The position numbers and the translations under genes are program-made. This document shows, in pieces, positions 10,263 to 18,750 of a stretch of DNA of 64,000 bases. Origin of the DNA: Stutzerimonas stutzeri RCH2 (GTDB lineage: Bacteria > Pseudomonadota > Gammaproteobacteria > Pseudomonadales > Pseudomonadaceae); the NCBI RefSeq assembly GCF_000327065.1, contig NC_019936.1:3190001-3254000 (forward strand), written 5' to 3'. Under the pieces are notes generated by a model, which saw only the letters and a program-made list of their open reading frames with translations, was not told the DNA's origin and made no database searches. Position 1 is the stretch's first letter. Each line of letters starts with the position of its first letter.

Positions 10263-10906
10263 TTCGCCTCCCAGGCATTCTCAAAAACCAGTTCGTGCAG
10301 CGGTCGTGGCGTGGTCCAGCCTTCCAGTGCCAGCATCGGTGCCGGGTAGAACTCATGAACCGGCCCGAGGCAAAGGATCGCCACCGGCTTGGCACCATCC
10401 GGCATGCCGAGCAAGGCAGCCAGCGCGGCGGGATCGAACAGTGACACCCAGCCCATGCCCAGACCTTCCGCCCGCGCCGTGAGCCAGAGGTTCTGGATCG
10501 CGCAGGCCAGCGAGGCGAGGTCCATCTCCGGCAGCGTGCGGCGGCCGAAGATATGTTGCTCGCGGCCATCCATCAACGCGGCAACCAGCAGCTCGGCACA
10601 ATCCTCGATGCCCTCGACTTTGAGCCGCATGAACTCGGCGGAACGTTCGCCGAGCGCCTCGGCCGTGCGCTGGCGCTCCTCACCGACCAGATCGGCGATG
10701 GCCGTGCGCAACTCGGCGCGGGTAATGCGGATCAAGCGCCACGGCTGCATCAGGCCGACGCTGGGCGCCTGATGCGCGGCCAGCAGCAGCCGCGACAGCA
10801 ACTCCGGCGCCACCTCGCCGCCGGCGAAATGGCGCATGTCGCGGCGCTCACCGATGGCGCGATAGACCGCCGCGCGCTCCTGCTGGCTGAAGGCATGCGC
10901 GCTCAT
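10259..10906 (-). CDS. bluB: 5,6-dimethylbenzimidazole synthase (BluB)
   Basis: Flavin-dependent enzyme of the nitroreductase fold that converts FMNH2 plus oxygen into the lower ligand 5,6-dimethylbenzimidazole. 215 residues from ATG 10906. Family motifs are AIGERRDMRHFAGGEV, LLAAHQAPSVGLMQPWRLIRI and AEGLGMGWVSLFDPAALAALLGMPDGAKPVAILCLG. The ATGA overlap with the cobB stop supports the start. An oxygen-dependent ligand synthesis fits an aerobically capable organism. Confidence 0.94.
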   Translation of the reverse strand: MSAHAFSQQERAAVYRAIGERRDMRHFAGGEVAPELLSRLLLAAHQAPSVGLMQPWRLIRITRAELRTAIADLVGEERQRTAEALGERSAEFMRLKVEGIEDCAELLVAALMDGREQHIFGRRTLPEMDLASLACAIQNLWLTARAEGLGMGWVSLFDPAALAALLGMPDGAKPVAILCLGPVHEFYPAPMLALEGWTTPRPLHELVFENAWEAK

Positions 10907-12195
10907 GGCTTGAGCAGCGCCGAGGCCGCCACCGGATCGGACGGCAGGTAGAAGTGGATATAGGAGGCCGTCAGCCGGCCATCTCGATAAACCGCTTCGG
11001 CTGTGCGCTTGTAGTTCGGACACTCGCCGCGAGCCAGCGGCTCGAGTGGCGACTCCAGCGCGGAATGATGGAACGTGTGGCCGCGCAGACGCCCTTCCGG
11101 CAGCTCAACTTCCTGCAACGCCAGCGCAGTCAGACGCTTCTGCATGCGCGCCTCGCCGGGCAGCAGGCCGAGCATCTGCGCGCGCTCGTCGCCGCGGTCG
11201 GTCAATCCGTCGAGCAGGTAGAGCATGCCGCCGCACTCGGCGAGGATCGGTTTGCCAGCCGCATGGTGCGCGCGAATCGCCTCGACCATCGGCCCGTTGC
11301 GCGACAGTGCGCGCAGATGCAATTCGGGATAACCGCCCGGCAGGTACAGGCTGTCCACGGCCGGCAAGCGGGCGAAGCGCAGCGGCGAGAAGAACAGCAG
11401 CTCGGCACCCAACGCCTGCAGCAGGTCGAGATTGGCCTGGTAGAGAAAGGCAAAGGCGGCATCGCGTGCAACGCCGATGCGCACACCCGCGAGCAGCGGT
11501 TCGAGCGGCGCACTGGCCGGCGCGGCGAAGCTGACCGGGGCAGGCAACTCGGTGTCCGCACTGAGCGCCAGGGCATTGGCCGCCGCATCCAGACGGGCGT
11601 CCAGATCAGCCAGTTCCTCGGCCTGCACCAGGCCCAGGTGTCGGCTTGGCAGCTCCACCTCGGCGCTGCGCGGCAGGGCGCCGTACCAGCGGATCGCCTG
11701 CGGCAGGCTGTCGCGCAGAATCTCGCCGTGCCGGGCGCTGCCGACCCGATTGGCCAGCACGCCATCGAACGGCAGGTTCGGCTGGAAGCTGCTCAGCCCA
11801 TGCGCCATGGCGCCGAAGGTCTGCGCCATGGCCGAGCCGTCGATCACCGCCAGCACCGGTACACCGAAGCGCCGTGCCAGATCGGCCGCCGAGGGCGAAC
11901 CATCGAACAGGCCCATCACCCCTTCGATCAGGATCAGGTCGGCCTCGCCCGCCGCTTCCCAGAGCAGGCGCCGCGACTCCTCTTCGCCGACCATCCACAG
12001 ATCGAGCTGATAGACCGGCTTGCCGCTGGCACGGGCGAGGATCATCGGGTCGAGGAAGTCCGGCCCGCATTTGAACACCCGCACGCGCTTACCCTGCCGC
12101 GCATGCAGCCGCGCCAGAGCGGCAGTGACGGTGGTCTTGCCCTGGCCGGAAGCAGGTGCGGCGATCAACAGCGCCGGGCAGTTTCTACTGGTCAT
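10903..12195 (-). CDS. cobB: Cobyrinate / hydrogenobyrinate a,c-diamide synthase
   Basis: Amidates side chains a and c of (hydrogeno)cobyrinic acid with glutamine and ATP. Also called cbiA. 430 residues. P-loop near the N-terminus (IAAPASGQGKTTVTAALARL). The C-terminal class I glutaminase domain has the nucleophile in LAECGGMLYLLDGL and a later histidine in RGHTFHHS. Unrelated to the sirtuin gene at 19451, which is sometimes also called cobB. The upstream gap to cobO holds an inverted repeat (12217-12286), so this gene may start a sub-transcript. Confidence 0.95.
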   Translation of the reverse strand: MTSRNCPALLIAAPASGQGKTTVTAALARLHARQGKRVRVFKCGPDFLDPMILARASGKPVYQLDLWMVGEEESRRLLWEAAGEADLILIEGVMGLFDGSPSAADLARRFGVPVLAVIDGSAMAQTFGAMAHGLSSFQPNLPFDGVLANRVGSARHGEILRDSLPQAIRWYGALPRSAEVELPSRHLGLVQAEELADLDARLDAAANALALSADTELPAPVSFAAPASAPLEPLLAGVRIGVARDAAFAFLYQANLDLLQALGAELLFFSPLRFARLPAVDSLYLPGGYPELHLRALSRNGPMVEAIRAHHAAGKPILAECGGMLYLLDGLTDRGDERAQMLGLLPGEARMQKRLTALALQEVELPEGRLRGHTFHHSALESPLEPLARGECPNYKRTAEAVYRDGRLTASYIHFYLPSDPVAASALLKP

Positions 12196-12216
12196 CGCGG
12201 TCTCTCATCAGCATCG

Positions 12217-12286
12217 TAGGGTGGATGACGCTTCACCCATCCACCGACCACGCCGATGGTGGATGAAACAGACGTCATCCACCCTA
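12217..12286. repeat. Nested inverted repeat between cobO and cobB (REP/MITE-like)
   Basis: Outer arms TAGGGTGGATGACG (12217-12230) and its exact complement (12273-12286) enclose inner arms CATCCACC (12238-12245) and GGTGGATG (12258-12265). The result is a four-part palindromic element of about 70 bp. It sits in the only sizeable intergenic gap inside the cobalamin run and has no T-tract, so it is not an obvious terminator. It resembles dispersed palindromic elements of pseudomonads, but a genome copy count cannot be made from here. Confidence 0.75.
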
Positions 12287-12319
12287 TGCAACGGTCCGTG
12301 AATGTCTTGAGCGCTGGCA

Positions 12320-12931
12320 TCAAAATTCGACGCCTTTCTGCGCCTTAACACCCGCCTTGAACGCATGCTTGACCAACGCCATCTCGGTGACGGTGTCCGC
12401 CGCCTCGACCAGACCCGGCGGGGCGCCGCGGCCGGTGACCACCACGTGCTGCAGCAGCGGCCGCGACTCGATGTCGGCGAGCACCGGCGCCAGCTCCAGG
12501 TAGCCGTACTTCAGCGCGATGTTCAGTTCGTCGAGCACCACCAGGCCGATCTCGGGATCGGCCAGCAGCTCGGCTGCGACCGCCCAGGCTTCGCGGGCCT
12601 TGGCGATGTCCCGCTGGCGATCCTGGGTTTCCCAGGTGAAGCCCTCGCCCATCACGTGGTAGCGCACCTCGTCCGGGAAGCGCCGGAAGAATGCCTCCTC
12701 GCCGGTGCTGGCTGCGCCCTTGATGAATTGCACCACGCCGACCTTGATGCCGTGGCCGAGCGCACGCGCCACCATGCCGAAAGCCGAACTGCTCTTGCCC
12801 TTGCCATTACCGGTGTGCACCAGCAGCAGGCCGTACTCGTCCTGCGCCTCGGCAATCTTCTCGTCGATCAGCGCCTTCTTGCGCTGCATGCGTGCCTTGT
12901 GGCGATCGTCGCGTTCGCTGGACTCGCTCAT
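12320..12931 (-). CDS. cobO: Cob(I)yrinic acid a,c-diamide adenosyltransferase
   Basis: ATP:corrinoid adenosyltransferase of the CobA/CobO/BtuR type, 203 residues. P-loop VHTGNGKGKSSSAFGM at about residues 38-53, then VVQFIKGAASTGEE and VVLDELNIALKYG, all family hallmarks. It adds the upper adenosyl ligand. It overlaps the end of the BtuM-like gene by four bases (ATGA), coupling transport to adenosylation. Confidence 0.96.
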   Translation of the reverse strand: MSESSERDDRHKARMQRKKALIDEKIAEAQDEYGLLLVHTGNGKGKSSSAFGMVARALGHGIKVGVVQFIKGAASTGEEAFFRRFPDEVRYHVMGEGFTWETQDRQRDIAKAREAWAVAAELLADPEIGLVVLDELNIALKYGYLELAPVLADIESRPLLQHVVVTGRGAPPGLVEAADTVTEMALVKHAFKAGVKAQKGVEF

Positions 12932-13497
12932 GCGCGGGCCTCGTCACGCTGCCCGGCCCAGGCGCGCAGGCCGACGAACAGCAGCGCGGCGACGCCGACA
13001 TACAGCGCGAGGGTCGACAGGTAGCGCGGGTAGTAAGTAGCGATGCGCTCGGCCAGCAGCGCCAGCGTCGGCTCGGGATAGCGCCCGGAGAAATAGAGGA
13101 AGCCGCCGCCGGAGAACAGGTAGCAAACGAAGGCGCTCGCCATCACGCACAGCGCCAGGGTCGCCAGGCTACTGAAATGGTCACGATGCAGACGTGCATA
13201 GAGTCGACCGCCCAGCCACAGCGAACCGTATGCCGGCACGAGCATCCAGTACGCCGGCGACATGCACCAGTCGCTGACACCGGCCCACTGGATGGCGGCG
13301 AAATCCAGCAGCGAAGCCTCGAGAAACAGTGCCGGAAACACCCACTTCGGCCGCACCAGCACGCCGGCGAGGAAGAACACCGCCCAGGACGCGCTGGGCA
13401 GGTTCACGCTGGCGAAGTGCTGTCCGCGGGTCATGGCCAGCAGCGCGGCAAGCGCGAGGCCGACCAGCAGCTGGTATCTCGGGGCAAGCTTGATCAT
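12928..13497 (-). CDS. btuM: BtuM-like cobalamin transport membrane protein
   Basis: 189-residue integral membrane protein with about six hydrophobic segments, starting at ATG 13497 behind GAGGAG. It lies between btuB and cobO. Length, topology, location, and a cysteine in a loop (C78 in GVSDWCMSP) match what is known of BtuM, a solitary ECF S-component-like vitamin B12 transporter in Gram-negative bacteria that ligates cobalt through a conserved cysteine near residue 80. I did not align it. The family assignment is from these features, and a generic ECF-like membrane protein is the alternative. Confidence 0.7.
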   Translation of the reverse strand: MIKLAPRYQLLVGLALAALLAMTRGQHFASVNLPSASWAVFFLAGVLVRPKWVFPALFLEASLLDFAAIQWAGVSDWCMSPAYWMLVPAYGSLWLGGRLYARLHRDHFSSLATLALCVMASAFVCYLFSGGGFLYFSGRYPEPTLALLAERIATYYPRYLSTLALYVGVAALLFVGLRAWAGQRDEARA

Positions 13498-13543
13498 TGC
13501 AATCTCCTCTGGTGGGCGCGGGCGACATGCCCGCGCCGCGGTC

Positions 13544-15397
13544 TTACAGCGCCTGGTAGCGCACGGTCAGGTAAGCGGCCTGGCCGGGCTGGTTGTAGCC
13601 CTCGGCGGTTTCGTAGTCGGCGTCCAGCAGGTTGGCGACGCGCGCCTGCAGACGCCACTCCGGGGTGATGCGGTATTCGCCACGCAGGTCGAGGGTGGCG
13701 TAGCCGGACAGCTCGCGGGTGTTGGCCAGGTCGTCGTAACGCTGCCCCTCGGCGTGCAGGCTGGCGCCAACGCTGAAGGCACCGAGCCGGCGGTCGAGGT
13801 CAAGGTTGAACAGCTGCTTGGCCCGGCGCGCCAGCTCGTTGCCGCGGTTGGCGCCGGCGGAGCGGTTCTCCGGCTCCAGCAGGCTGTAGTTGGCGTTCCA
13901 GTCCCAACCGAGCAATTGGCTGCCGAGCACCAGCTCGACCCCGCGGATACGCGCTTCCTGCACGTTGGCCGGCGCGGAAATGCTGGCGTCATAGGCGATG
14001 AGGTCATCGACCACGGTGCGATAGGCATTCACCGCCCAGTGGCCCCAGCCATGCTGCCCGGCAAGGCCGACTTCGAGGCTCTCGGAGGTTTCCGCGTCCA
14101 GCTCGGGATTGCCGTAGTCGGGGAAATACAGCTCGTTGAAGGTCGGCGCCTTGAATGCCGTGCCATAGCTGATGGTGCCGCGCAACCAGTCGGTCAGCGC
14201 ATAGCCGTAGCCGATATTGCCGGTGTCGTGCTGGCCGAACTGCTCGTTATCATCACGTCGCAGCGACAGCTGCCAGTCATGGCGACCGACCTCGCCCAGG
14301 TACTGCGCGAAATAGCCGTCGTTGTCCCGGGAATCCTCGGCATACACCGTGGTGCCGTTGACCTCGTCGCGCTGGTGGTCGGCACCCAGAATCAGCGTAT
14401 GCCCCGCGGCCAGCTCGATATCGTTCTGCCAGCTGAGCGTGTCGCGACGGCTGTCGAAGCGTGAATAGAACTGCCCGTCCTGATAGGCATCGGATTTGTC
14501 TTCGCTGCGCCCGGCCTGCAGCGTCACCAGCCAGGGTTCCAGCGGACTGAAGCGCGCACGGGTGCCGAAGACCCTCGACTCACCATCGGCATTGGCGCCG
14601 AAACCGGACGTGCGGGCGCGGTTTACGCTGTCGTAGTCGTTATGGGATTTGGCCTGCAGCAGGTTGGCGTCCAGCTCCAGGCCGTTGTCGAAGCGGTAGC
14701 CGGCGCTCAGCGTCGCGGACAGGTTGCGATAGCCATCGGCATCACGTTCGTAGCCGCTGGTGTCCGCCGACTTGACGTTGATGCCGTCGGTGTCCGAGCC
14801 ACTGACGCCCAGGCTGTACCAGCCACGACCGTCACCACCGGAAACGCCGGCGCTGCCCGTGTAGGTGTCATGGGTGCCGTAGCCGGCCGAGAAGAACGGC
14901 TTGACGCCCTGCCCCTGGCCCTTGCGGGTGAAGATCTGGATCACCCCGCCGATGGCCTCCGAGCCGTACAGACTGGAGCGTGGACCGCGGACCACCTCGA
15001 TGCGCTCGATCAGCTCCAGCGGCAGATCCTGCAGGGCCGCGCCGCCGCCCGAGACCGAGCCGATCTTGATGCCATCGATCATCACCAGCACATGATCGGA
15101 TTCGGTGCCGCGCATGAACAGCGAGGTGGACTTGCCGGGCCCGCCGTTGTTGGCCAGCGAAACGCCAGGCACCTGCTTGAGCAGCTCGGGCAGCGAACTC
15201 GCCTGGCTGCGTTCGATCCGCTCGCGGTCTATCACGGTCACCGCGGCCAGGCTCTGCTGAGCCGTCTGCGCGGTGCGGGTGGCGGTCACCACCTGTTGCT
15301 GGAGATCCAGCGGGGCTGCGGCCAGCTGGCCAATGGAAAGGGGAAAACTGCCGAGCAGCACATAGGCCGCTGGCTTGAAACGGGGCTTGCAAGTCAA
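13544..15397 (-). CDS. btuB: TonB-dependent outer-membrane cobalamin receptor BtuB
   Basis: 617 residues. Signal peptide (KPRFKPAAYVLLGSFPLSIGQLAAA), a TonB box region (LDLQQQVVTATR), a plug domain (VTVIDRERIERSQASSLPELLKQVPGVS... VMIDGIKIGSVSGG... IERIEVVRGPRSSLYGSEAIGGVIQIFT), then the beta-barrel ending in the aromatic YLTVRYQAL expected for barrel insertion. The start is probably the TTG at 15397, with GGAG nine bases upstream. No ATG gives a better N-terminus. It is preceded by the cobalamin riboswitch. Confidence 0.93.
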   Translation of the reverse strand: MTCKPRFKPAAYVLLGSFPLSIGQLAAAPLDLQQQVVTATRTAQTAQQSLAAVTVIDRERIERSQASSLPELLKQVPGVSLANNGGPGKSTSLFMRGTESDHVLVMIDGIKIGSVSGGGAALQDLPLELIERIEVVRGPRSSLYGSEAIGGVIQIFTRKGQGQGVKPFFSAGYGTHDTYTGSAGVSGGDGRGWYSLGVSGSDTDGINVKSADTSGYERDADGYRNLSATLSAGYRFDNGLELDANLLQAKSHNDYDSVNRARTSGFGANADGESRVFGTRARFSPLEPWLVTLQAGRSEDKSDAYQDGQFYSRFDSRRDTLSWQNDIELAAGHTLILGADHQRDEVNGTTVYAEDSRDNDGYFAQYLGEVGRHDWQLSLRRDDNEQFGQHDTGNIGYGYALTDWLRGTISYGTAFKAPTFNELYFPDYGNPELDAETSESLEVGLAGQHGWGHWAVNAYRTVVDDLIAYDASISAPANVQEARIRGVELVLGSQLLGWDWNANYSLLEPENRSAGANRGNELARRAKQLFNLDLDRRLGAFSVGASLHAEGQRYDDLANTRELSGYATLDLRGEYRITPEWRLQARVANLLDADYETAEGYNQPGQAAYLTVRYQAL

Positions 15398-15528
15398 GGT
15401 ACAGGTCTCCGTCGTGCCCACCCGCACGACTGAAAGTCGACGAAGACAGACGGAGGAACCGCAAAAGGAAGTGAATACCGCGAGGGATATGCACCCGCCC
15501 AGCGCCCGCCGCACTGTCAGTGAAATGC

Positions 15529-15725
15529 GACAGGCCGGTCTCCGGGCTTGCGAGCGTACGCCTTGCGGCGTCCCGAAACCGCGCCTTCCCATGCGTTGAG
15601 CACAGTGGCTATTAGGGTTTCTCGACTCGCCTACCGTTGCGGGGGCAGCGCCGGAATCTTCGTGAGAATGGACCGGCTTCCCTGTTTCACCCCCTCGCTG
15701 AAGAGGGGGCACCTGAGGCGACGCG
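15529..15725 (-). promoter_or_regulatory. Cobalamin (AdoCbl) riboswitch upstream of btuB
   Basis: Read on the minus strand, this stretch contains in order the conserved elements of the cobalamin riboswitch: a GGGAAGCCGG paired element, GCTGCCCCCGCAACGGTA, the B12 box AGCCACTG, a GGGAAGG element and the closing AGCCCGGAGACCGGCC. It lies about 130 bases ahead of the btuB start. High adenosylcobalamin should repress btuB and probably the whole downstream run by read-through. The exact 5' boundary is approximate. Confidence 0.95.
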
Positions 15726-15876
15726 GAGGTTAGTCCAAGGCCGGGCTTGGCGCAACCGCGGGGTTGTCGCAGCGCCCTGCAATTTCCGCTTGCATCTCGG
15801 CGCTCGGAACGGCGGACGGCAAAAGGCTTCGAATGCAACAATGCCAGCAATCAGCCAGGACCCATATCCGACGCCC

Positions 15877-16680
15877 ATGACCAGCATCGTGCAGATTTCC
15901 GACACCCATTTCGGTACCGAACAACCTTCCGTGGTCCAGGCCCTGGAGGACCATGTACGCGAACACCAGGCCGACCTGCTGGTGTTCTCCGGCGACATCA
16001 CCCAGCGTGCCCGTCGCGGGCAGTTCGCCAGTGCCGCCGCCTTCGTGCGCCGCGTGCAGGCCGATGGCGTCGGCGAGACGCTGGTGATTCCGGGCAATCA
16101 CGACATCCCGCTGTACAACCTCTTCGCCCGCCTGTTCACGCCGTACGGCAACTACCGGCGACACTTCGGCGATGAGCTGGAGCCGGTATTCGAGAACGAC
16201 GACATGCTGGTGATCGGGCTCAATACCACCCATCCGCGCCGGCACAAGGACGGCGTGGTGACGGGGCGACAAGTGGAGCGGGTGGCGCAGCGGCTGGCCG
16301 ATGGCAACCCGCACAAGATTCGCATCGTGGTGGCCCACCAGCCATTCGGCGCGATGGTGCCGAGCGATCTGAGCAACCTGCAGCACGGCGCCGAACCCGC
16401 GCTGCAGCGCTGGGCCGAGCACGGGCTGGACCTGGTCATGGGCGGGCACATCCACCTGCCATACGTGCTGCCGTTGTCCAAGCAGTACAGCGGCCTCGCG
16501 CGGGAGATCTGGATGGTGCAGGCCGGCACCACGCTCTCGACCCGCCTGCGTGGCACCTCGCCAAACTCCTTCAACCGGCTGAAGCTGCATCCCGGCGAAC
16601 AGAAGAAGGTCTGCGTCGAGCGCTGGGACCTGCTCGACGGTCGCTTCGTGCTGGGTTCGCACTTCAACCTGAGCTGGTGA
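15877..16680 (+). CDS. Metallophosphoesterase
   Basis: 267-residue calcineurin-like phosphoesterase with all metal-site motifs: DTH (QISDTHFG, residues 8-11), SGDI, PGNHD, VAHQP and GGHIHLP. The set resembles the 3',5'-cyclic-nucleotide phosphodiesterase (CpdA/Icc) class, but the substrate cannot be told from sequence alone. Start uncertain: ATG 15877 gives the compact N-terminus MTSIVQISDTHFG, while ATG 15841 would add twelve residues. Neither has a strong ribosome site. Divergent from the btuB riboswitch. Confidence 0.85.
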   Translation: MTSIVQISDTHFGTEQPSVVQALEDHVREHQADLLVFSGDITQRARRGQFASAAAFVRRVQADGVGETLVIPGNHDIPLYNLFARLFTPYGNYRRHFGDELEPVFENDDMLVIGLNTTHPRRHKDGVVTGRQVERVAQRLADGNPHKIRIVVAHQPFGAMVPSDLSNLQHGAEPALQRWAEHGLDLVMGGHIHLPYVLPLSKQYSGLAREIWMVQAGTTLSTRLRGTSPNSFNRLKLHPGEQKKVCVERWDLLDGRFVLGSHFNLSW

Positions 16681-16704
16681 CCCGCGCTCGCACGCAAACC
16701 GCGG

Positions 16705-17958
16705 TCAGCCCACCGACAGGCCGACCAGATAGACACCGGCGAAGCCGATGTTGAAGGCGATGAACAGGTAGAGCATGTAGCGCAGGTAGCTGCCGAAGGT
16801 CAGCCCCGGCACCTTGCTCATGGCGACGATGCCCGACGCCGAACCAATCACCAGCAGCGAGCCGCCGACACCGACCGCATAGGTCAGCACCATCCATTCG
16901 GCGACACCCATTTCCAGCCCGGATTTCAGCAGCGCTGCGGTCAGCGGCACGTTGTCGATGGCCGCCGACATTACGCCCATCAGGTAGTTGGCCATCACTG
17001 CCGGCACCTGGTCATAGATGTGCACCAGCCCGTCCAGCACGCGAATCTCCTTGAGCATGCCGACCAGCAGGAGGATGCCGAGGAAGAAGAACAGCGTCTC
17101 GAACTCCACCTGGCGCACGTATTCGAGAATCGGATCGGAGTCGTTGTCGTCACTGAAGAAGCGCGCAACCAGGAACATCACCGAGAGGCCGGCGAGGAAG
17201 GTCAGCACCGGCGGGATCTGGAACAGGAAGTTGCCGACAATGGTGCTGAGGATGGTGCACAGGAAGATCAGTGCAATCGCCACGTCGACACCGCGCACAT
17301 CGTTGCGCTGGCCCTGTACCACCACCTCGCCCTTCATGCCGATCGACAGCATGGCGGCCAGCACCATCACCGCGACGAATGCCGGCACGGCCAGTGCCAG
17401 CAGCTGGAGGATCGCCACCTTGCCAGCGAGGAAGATCATCAGCGTGGTGACGTCGCCGGTAATCAGCGCGACGCCGCCGGAGTTAACGGCAAACACCACC
17501 AGCGTGGCGAACTTGATGGTTTTCGCCCGATCCAGCTGCAGCGACAGGATCAACGTGATGGAGACCAGCGTCGCGGTGATGTTGTCGGCGAGCGACGAGA
17601 ACACGAAGCAGAAGGTCGCTGTGAGAAACAGCAAGGCCCGCTCGCTGATCCGCTTGGGCAACACCAGATAGATCAGGTTCTCGATCATGCCCTTCTTGTT
17701 CAGGTAGGCAACGAAGGTCATGGCCGCCACCAGGAAGATCCACAAGCCGGCGATCTCGGCGATGTTCTCGTTGAGGCTTTCCAGCACGGTTTCGCGCGCC
17801 TCGCCCACCGGTGTGAAGATGAACAAGAGCAGCCAGGCCAGGGTGCCGAAGAACAGCGTCACCTTGGCCTTGTTCACGTGGGTAATTTCTTCGAGCACGA
17901 CGCCAAGCAGCGCCGCGACCGCCAGTGCAATCAGCACGTACGTCAGCAATTCAGGCAT
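16705..17958 (-). CDS. nhaD: Na+/H+ antiporter, NhaD type
   Basis: 417 residues with about a dozen hydrophobic helices. The sequence FSSLADNITATLVSITL and the later AIDNVPLTAALLKSG are the two repeat motifs with buried acidic residues typical of NhaD and the wider ion transporter superfamily. Exports sodium (or lithium) in exchange for protons at alkaline pH, which fits salt-tolerant pseudomonads. Stands alone, with a 190-base gap on its 5' side. Confidence 0.88.
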   Translation of the reverse strand: MPELLTYVLIALAVAALLGVVLEEITHVNKAKVTLFFGTLAWLLLFIFTPVGEARETVLESLNENIAEIAGLWIFLVAAMTFVAYLNKKGMIENLIYLVLPKRISERALLFLTATFCFVFSSLADNITATLVSITLILSLQLDRAKTIKFATLVVFAVNSGGVALITGDVTTLMIFLAGKVAILQLLALAVPAFVAVMVLAAMLSIGMKGEVVVQGQRNDVRGVDVAIALIFLCTILSTIVGNFLFQIPPVLTFLAGLSVMFLVARFFSDDNDSDPILEYVRQVEFETLFFFLGILLLVGMLKEIRVLDGLVHIYDQVPAVMANYLMGVMSAAIDNVPLTAALLKSGLEMGVAEWMVLTYAVGVGGSLLVIGSASGIVAMSKVPGLTFGSYLRYMLYLFIAFNIGFAGVYLVGLSVG

Positions 17959-18149
17959 ATCTCACCTAATGGGAAGTGGGGAAAAAGGGCTGTGCGCGAC
18001 CGAACGACGCACGGGGAGGAATTGGGGATGCGCATGGTAGCCAAAGCGCCAGGCGAGCGAAATCACCGCATGTCAAACGGGGAATGTTTCAGCATGTGAG
18101 TACGACTAAAGACAGGACGTCTACAACGGGGGTTCTATGCGGATGACGC

Positions 18150-18674
18150 TCAGGGGTTGCGGGCCAGTTGCTCCTGGTCGAGCACGCGCTTGGCGCCCAG
18201 ATAACTCTTATGCCAGTAGCCGGCGGTAAGACTGTCCAGGCGTACCATGCCGCCAGAAGATGGCGCGTGAACGAAGCGGTCTTCACCAACGTAGATGCCC
18301 GCGTGGCTGACCCGGCGCCCACCGCTGGTAGCGAAGAACACCAGATCACCAGGCTGCAGGGCATGGCGTCGTACGGCTGGGCCGCGCAGATTGCTCATTT
18401 CCTGAGTGGTGCGAGGAAGGTTGATGCCGGCAGCCCCGCGATAGACATAGCCGATCAGGCCGCTGCAATCGAAGCCACTGTCAGGTGTATTGCCACCCCA
18501 GCGATAAGGCGTGCCGACCAGGCCGAGCGCACTGAACAGCACATCCGCGGCAACACCCGGCATGGGGTGAGAGGTAGCGGATTCCTGAACGACTGGCGGA
18601 GCCGATGGCTGACCGGCACAGGCGGCCAGCAGCGCAAACAGAACGACAAGCGTGAGGCGGGCCAGGTAGTGCAT
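18150..18674 (-). CDS. NlpC/P60 family peptidoglycan endopeptidase lipoprotein
   Basis: 174 residues. Lipoprotein signal peptide with lipobox LLAAC (cysteine about residue 19). NlpC/P60 domain from about 48: catalytic cysteine in GFDCSGLIGYVY, histidine in RRVSHAGIYVG, and a third polar residue in FVHAPS. Such enzymes cut the D-Glu-mesoDAP bond of stem peptides. A paralogue lies directly upstream (18751-19383). Both resemble the Spr/MepS group. Confidence 0.92.
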   Translation of the reverse strand: MHYLARLTLVVLFALLAACAGQPSAPPVVQESATSHPMPGVAADVLFSALGLVGTPYRWGGNTPDSGFDCSGLIGYVYRGAAGINLPRTTQEMSNLRGPAVRRHALQPGDLVFFATSGGRRVSHAGIYVGEDRFVHAPSSGGMVRLDSLTAGYWHKSYLGAKRVLDQEQLARNP

Positions 18675-18750
18675 CGCAGAGCGGTCCAGGCAAATGAGCC
18701 ATCACTCTGCCGGCATGCGGGGCGAGACGCAACCCCCGCAAGTCGCCGAA

